Part shown: in pieces, positions 60,919-64,000 of the stretch
How positions within the stretch are numbered: the first letter of the stretch is position 1
Layout: every line of letters starts with the position of its first letter
Notes under the pieces: model-generated
The model's database searches: none
Seen by the model: only the letters and a program-made list of their open reading frames with translations
Told to the model about the DNA's origin: nothing
Source: Chloroflexota bacterium
Lineage (GTDB): Bacteria > Chloroflexota > Dehalococcoidia > Lucifugimonadales > Australimonadaceae
DNA length: 64,000 bases
Assembly: GCA_009838965.1 (NCBI GenBank)
Contig: VXQP01000074.1
Coordinates: forward strand, 1-64,000
Reading direction: 5' to 3'
Made by a program: the position numbers and the translations under genes

Positions 60919-61992
60919 TCAGTTCTGGATCGTGTACAGCTCTCGCGGGTTGTCCCAGAGGATACGTTCGCGGCTCTCCACGGGCATCCGTTCGTCGTTC
61001 TCGAACGTTTTGAGCGCGTAGATCTCAGTCGCGGAGTCGGCGTGGCCGTAGTCGGTGCCGATGACGAGCCGGTTGCCGCCCACGTAGCGGTGTATCTGCT
61101 CCAGGTCGTCATTCAATTGCACCGTCACCCAGATGTTGTTCTCAGTCAACGGGTCGGCGCTCAGGCCGTCGCCGCGCCGTTCCATGCGACGGGCGAGGTC
61201 GTTCAGCAGATAAGGGATCCAGTCGGCGCTGAATTCGATGATGCCCCACTTCGTGTTGGGGAACCGCTCCGGCAGGCCGGACATCAACAGCGTGTGGAAC
61301 GCAGAGAGGCCGCTGAACTTGTTACGCTCGAACTGCGTCTCCCGGCTGCCGAAGATGGCGTCCAGTTCGAAACTCCCGGTGCCGGAGTGCGGGCAGATGG
61401 GCATCTCCAGTTCCGCTGCCCACTCGTAGACCGGGTAGAAGTACGGGTCGTTGATGAGCCGGTTGCCGACCTCGATGCCGCGCAGGTTGATTGCGACCGC
61501 GCCGTTGTCCTTCGCGAACCGCAGCTGGCGCTCCGCCTCCTCCAGGTTCAGCACGGGCATCGCCGCTGCCCAGCGGAAGCGACCCTTGCCTTCCGCGTAG
61601 ATGTCGGCCATCCAGCGGTTGTAGCTCCGGCAGAGCGCGACCTCCTCCGCGGGGTTGGTGGTGATGGGTCCTGTCCACATGGAGGGGTAGAGCACCTGCA
61701 GGTCGGTGCCGAGCTCGTCCATGTGAGCGATGCGCGCCTGCACGTCCAGCATGAACTTGGAGTCGGTCGGCAGTACGACGTTGCCGATGAAGAGGCCGAA
61801 CTCGCCGCGCGGACCGCCGCCCGGCCACGCCGTCCTGATGGCGCGCCCGCCGATGATCCAGTACTTCATCACCTCGCCGTTCTCGAGCGTCTGGTAGGCC
61901 GTGCCCGGCCTGTAGTGACGCTCGGACGGGTCCATGTAGTCCCAAGTCTGGTCTATCTCTATGACGTGCGCGTCCGCGTCGATGATGCCCAT
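60919..61992 (-). CDS. Amidohydrolase-2 family protein, paralogue E
   Basis: A 357-residue paralogue: IIDADAHVIEIDQTWDYMDPSERHYRPG, CPHSGTGSFELD, WGIIEFSADWIPYLLNDLA and IGTDYGHADSATEI. It is last in a minus-strand operon with the thioesterase, orphan molybdopterin domain and CMD-like genes (17-base gap to the CMD gene). Confidence 0.92.
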   Translation of the reverse strand: MGIIDADAHVIEIDQTWDYMDPSERHYRPGTAYQTLENGEVMKYWIIGGRAIRTAWPGGGPRGEFGLFIGNVVLPTDSKFMLDVQARIAHMDELGTDLQVLYPSMWTGPITTNPAEEVALCRSYNRWMADIYAEGKGRFRWAAAMPVLNLEEAERQLRFAKDNGAVAINLRGIEVGNRLINDPYFYPVYEWAAELEMPICPHSGTGSFELDAIFGSRETQFERNKFSGLSAFHTLLMSGLPERFPNTKWGIIEFSADWIPYLLNDLARRMERRGDGLSADPLTENNIWVTVQLNDDLEQIHRYVGGNRLVIGTDYGHADSATEIYALKTFENDERMPVESRERILWDNPRELYTIQN

Positions 61993-62009
61993 CGCTTGCC
62001 TCCTCTGGA

Positions 62010-62567
62010 TCAGACCGGCAGCACCGGCTCCGCCGTCTCCGGCAAAGGTACCTCAAACGCGTTCAGGAAGCACGCATTGGTCATGTACTGCCCTGCCAGC
62101 GCGATGAGGTCTACCGTCTGCCGCATCCCGAACTGAGCGATGGCCGCATCATACGCCTCCTGCGATACGCGGTGCCCGCTCAGCATCTCCGTCACGAACG
62201 TCACGACCGCCGACTCGTCGTCCGCCATCGCGGGGAGCGGCGCACGCTCGCGCATCGCGTCCACCAGCTCGGCGCTCACACCGGCATTTCGGGCCATGGG
62301 CGCGTGCGCGTTCCACACGTAGGGGCAGTCCATCTGCCGCGCTGTCGCGAGGATCGCCAGCTCCTGCACGTTCTGGGGAAGCGTCAGCTCCCAGCGCACG
62401 TAGTTGCTGAGGGGACGGCGCCGCAGCGCCATCTCCGGGCTCAGCGCCGCGACGGCTCCCGGCCCGAGCGGGACGTTCCCCCCGCTGTCAGCGATGAGGG
62501 CGTCGAACGCACCGCGCAGCTCCTCAGCCACCGACTCCCGTGTTACCTCCTCCAAACGAGCCATCAC
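62010..62567 (-). CDS. Carboxymuconolactone decarboxylase (CMD/AhpD-like) family protein
   Basis: A 185-residue all-helical protein. The CMD core appears as LPQNVQELAILATARQMDCPYVWNAHAPMARNAGVSAELVDAM. It lacks the CxxC of AhpD, keeping a single Cys followed by Trp and His (CPYVWNAH), as in decarboxylase- or lactonase-type members. It overlaps the upstream gene by four bases. Confidence 0.85.
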   Translation of the reverse strand: MMARLEEVTRESVAEELRGAFDALIADSGGNVPLGPGAVAALSPEMALRRRPLSNYVRWELTLPQNVQELAILATARQMDCPYVWNAHAPMARNAGVSAELVDAMRERAPLPAMADDESAVVTFVTEMLSGHRVSQEAYDAAIAQFGMRQTVDLIALAGQYMTNACFLNAFEVPLPETAEPVLPV

Positions 62568-63043
62568 GCGCCTCCTTCCTGCCGGCGCTCCGCCTCATGC
62601 AAGGCCTCGTGCGCCCGCAGCGTGGTCGGACGTACGTCACGTCCGCGCTCGATGCTCAGGCTTATCGAGTTCAGCCACTTCACGTTCGCGCAGGTGTCCA
62701 CATCCTCAGTACCGCACGCGGCGGGGTTCGGGATGAGGAAGCGCACCGGGCCGCCCTTGTCATGCGGCAGCGGCTCGCCGTCCAGCGCGTACAGCAGCAA
62801 CGCCTGGTCGATGACGGCCGCCAGCGGGATGCTCGCTGCGAAGCCGCCCTCCGCTTCCAGCGTGAGGAACTCCGCGCCCGACTGCGCCGACGCCGCTTCC
62901 AGCACCGACGTGAAACGCACGGCCGACCCCTCGCGCCCGGGCGCGAGCACCGACACGTCGTCCACCTGCCCGGGCAACGCCGCAAGGTCCGCGTAACCCA
63001 ACTCCAACGGATGCCCCACCAGTCCTGAAACGCTTACTGTCAT
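62564..63043 (-). CDS. Orphan sulfite-oxidase-type molybdopterin-binding domain protein
   Basis: A 159-residue protein matching only the last part of the oxidoreductase molybdopterin-binding domain: VSGLVGHPLELGYADLAALPG, FTSVLEAASAQSGAEFLTLEAEGG, ASIPLAAVIDQALLLYALDGEPLPHDKGGPVRFLIPN, VKWLNSISL. The upstream part that carries the molybdenum-coordinating Cys is absent, so it is probably not catalytic by itself. The start is four bases after the thioesterase stop. Confidence 0.78.
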   Translation of the reverse strand: MTVSVSGLVGHPLELGYADLAALPGQVDDVSVLAPGREGSAVRFTSVLEAASAQSGAEFLTLEAEGGFAASIPLAAVIDQALLLYALDGEPLPHDKGGPVRFLIPNPAACGTEDVDTCANVKWLNSISLSIERGRDVRPTTLRAHEALHEAERRQEGGA

Positions 63044-63047
63044 CGCC

Positions 63048-63530
63048 TCACTCTCCTTCCTGCTGGTCCTCGAACCACTCCGGCGGGACCCGCACCGCGA
63101 CCATCTCGCCTGTCGCCGTCTCGACGCCGCCGGACTCGAGCGAGCAGCTCACCAGCGCCTTGCGCCGCACCATCTCCGTCACCCGCGCGCGCATCGTCAG
63201 CGGCTGGTCTATCGGCGTCGGCTTCCGGTACGTCACGTGCAGCGATGCCGTCGCGTACCAGATGACGGGCCCCGAACCGACCTCCCGCTCCTCGACCCTG
63301 TACGCTTCCGCGATGGCCGTCCAGATGCTGTGGCAGTCGATGACGCTGCCGATCATGCCGCCGTAGAGGATGTGGCGCGGCCCTGCGGCGAACTCGGGAC
63401 GGGGCATCCAGGTGCACACCGTCTCGTCGCCGTCCCAGTAGCTCCGCAGCTTCAGGCCATCCTTCGCGTCCGGCCCGCAGCCCCAGCAATGGTTGCCGGC
63501 CAGCATGTCTTGAAACGCAACGTCGCCCAC
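63048..63530 (-). CDS. PaaI-like hotdog-fold thioesterase
   Basis: A 160-residue acyl-CoA thioesterase-like protein. It begins NHCWGCGPDAKDGLKLRSYW, a frequent start in this group. The hotdog helix segment is AGPRHILYGGMIGSVIDCHSIWTAIAEAY, followed by ASLHVTYRKPTPIDQPLTMRARV. It is the first gene of the operon and probably releases a CoA-linked intermediate. Confidence 0.88.
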   Translation of the reverse strand: MGDVAFQDMLAGNHCWGCGPDAKDGLKLRSYWDGDETVCTWMPRPEFAAGPRHILYGGMIGSVIDCHSIWTAIAEAYRVEEREVGSGPVIWYATASLHVTYRKPTPIDQPLTMRARVTEMVRRKALVSCSLESGGVETATGEMVAVRVPPEWFEDQQEGE

Positions 63531-63620
63531 GAATGCTGCTCCTTACGTCGGTCGAGGGTCGCCCATAGTCTAAGGCAGTTGACGCCGGAGCGGGCGCGCC
63601 GGCCGGCAACCCGTCTGCGC

Positions 63621-63626
63621 TAGAAT
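63621..63626 (+). promoter_or_regulatory. -10 box of the terminal MBL gene
   Basis: TAGAAT ends 11 bases before the ATG at 63638, with no Shine-Dalgarno in between. Confidence 0.4.
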
Positions 63627-63637
63627 GGCGCCACGAC

Positions 63638-64000
63638 ATGGAACTGGAACCGGGGATACACCAACTCACTTTCGGACGGGAGCCGCTGCCCGGTTTCCCG
63701 CCGCCCAACGCCTACCTCGTGTTCGGCTCGGACACCGCCGTCCTCATCGATACCGGCTGGGAGAACGAGGACGACCACCGCGCCCGCGCCTCCTACATCC
63801 GTGAAGTCAGCGCGCCGCCCGTCTCCGAGATCATCATCACGCACCGCCATCCCGACCACGGCGGCGGTGCGCTCCACATGCACCGCGAGACCGGCGCGCC
63901 GCTCGCGTGCCACCCCAACGATCGCGAGGCCATCGAGAACGACCGCCTCCACGGCGAGTTGCACGTCGCAGATGACCTCCAGCACGGCGACCGCCGCGAG
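63638..64000 (+). CDS. MBL-fold metallohydrolase (3' partial)
   Basis: The first 121 residues run off the window edge. The fold begins GIHQLTFGREPLPGFPPPNAYLVFGSDTAVLIDTGWE and has the metal motif THRHPDHGGG. It is divergent from the thioesterase operon. The remaining metal ligands lie outside the window. Confidence 0.88.
   Translation, partial: MELEPGIHQLTFGREPLPGFPPPNAYLVFGSDTAVLIDTGWENEDDHRARASYIREVSAPPVSEIIITHRHPDHGGGALHMHRETGAPLACHPNDREAIENDRLHGELHVADDLQHGDRRE

Overview
The window is a high-GC bacterial chromosome segment, most likely from a Chloroflexota lineage of the SAR202/Dehalococcoidia kind. This is inferred from style, not from a marker gene. Exported proteins carry long Thr-Pro stalks behind lipoprotein signals, solute-binding proteins are lipoproteins (as in single-membrane cells), FMN, Rieske and molybdenum oxidoreductases and amidohydrolases are abundant, and many genes seem to start at or next to their -10 box. 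No rRNA, tRNA, CRISPR array, transposase or phage gene was found.

Layout. 1-4755: end of a secreted pseudo-protease, then divergent hisS and a bifunctional (p)ppGpp synthetase/hydrolase. 4756-6860: a gap with 10-bp phased repeats, an AT-richer abortive-infection gene and a one-domain voltage-gated channel. 6984-12137: a tryptophan-heptad coiled-coil protein, an LLM flavin oxidoreductase, small enzymes, and hisF, a HAD phosphatase and hisIE. 12208-15341: a tight four-gene operon ending in an unusual fusion of a GlcG-like domain with three RidA-like domains.

15661-22619 is a compact five-gene minus-strand defence island, AT-richer than its surroundings: cytosine-5 methyltransferase, MORC/MutL-like GHKL ATPase, Z1 helicase, DUF4420 PD-(D/E)XK nuclease and a HhH-GPD Fe-S glycosylase with thymine-DNA-glycosylase features. 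A winged-helix-like gene diverges from it. This is the best candidate for a little-studied system: modification, ATP-driven restriction, and repair of the T:G mismatches that 5-methylcytosine produces. A second methylation-related unit lies at 30351-31479: a DpnI-family nuclease with a catalytic-site substitution and a small downstream partner.

23645-30347 holds an NAD(P)-binding protein, biotin carboxylase with a biotin carrier and a Rieske ferredoxin, and uvrA, separated by intergenic repeat clusters. 31529-47538 holds a deazaflavin-type reductase, an SDR, an iron/polyamine-type ABC operon, a Rieske oxygenase, a zinc-ribbon glycosyltransferase, a MATE exporter, a cupin and a polar amino acid ABC operon. 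47553-49744 encodes a secreted putative zincin and an acetyltransferase.

49755-64000 looks like a catabolic island: five amidohydrolase-2 paralogues (possible decarboxylases or hydrolases), a molybdenum hydroxylase large subunit, a zinc alcohol dehydrogenase, a TRAP transporter, a carboxymuconolactone-decarboxylase-like protein, an orphan molybdopterin domain, a thioesterase and a metallo-beta-lactamase-fold protein. All three transporter operons have a strong hairpin exactly between the binding-protein gene and the first permease gene, which probably sets a high ratio of binding protein to permease.
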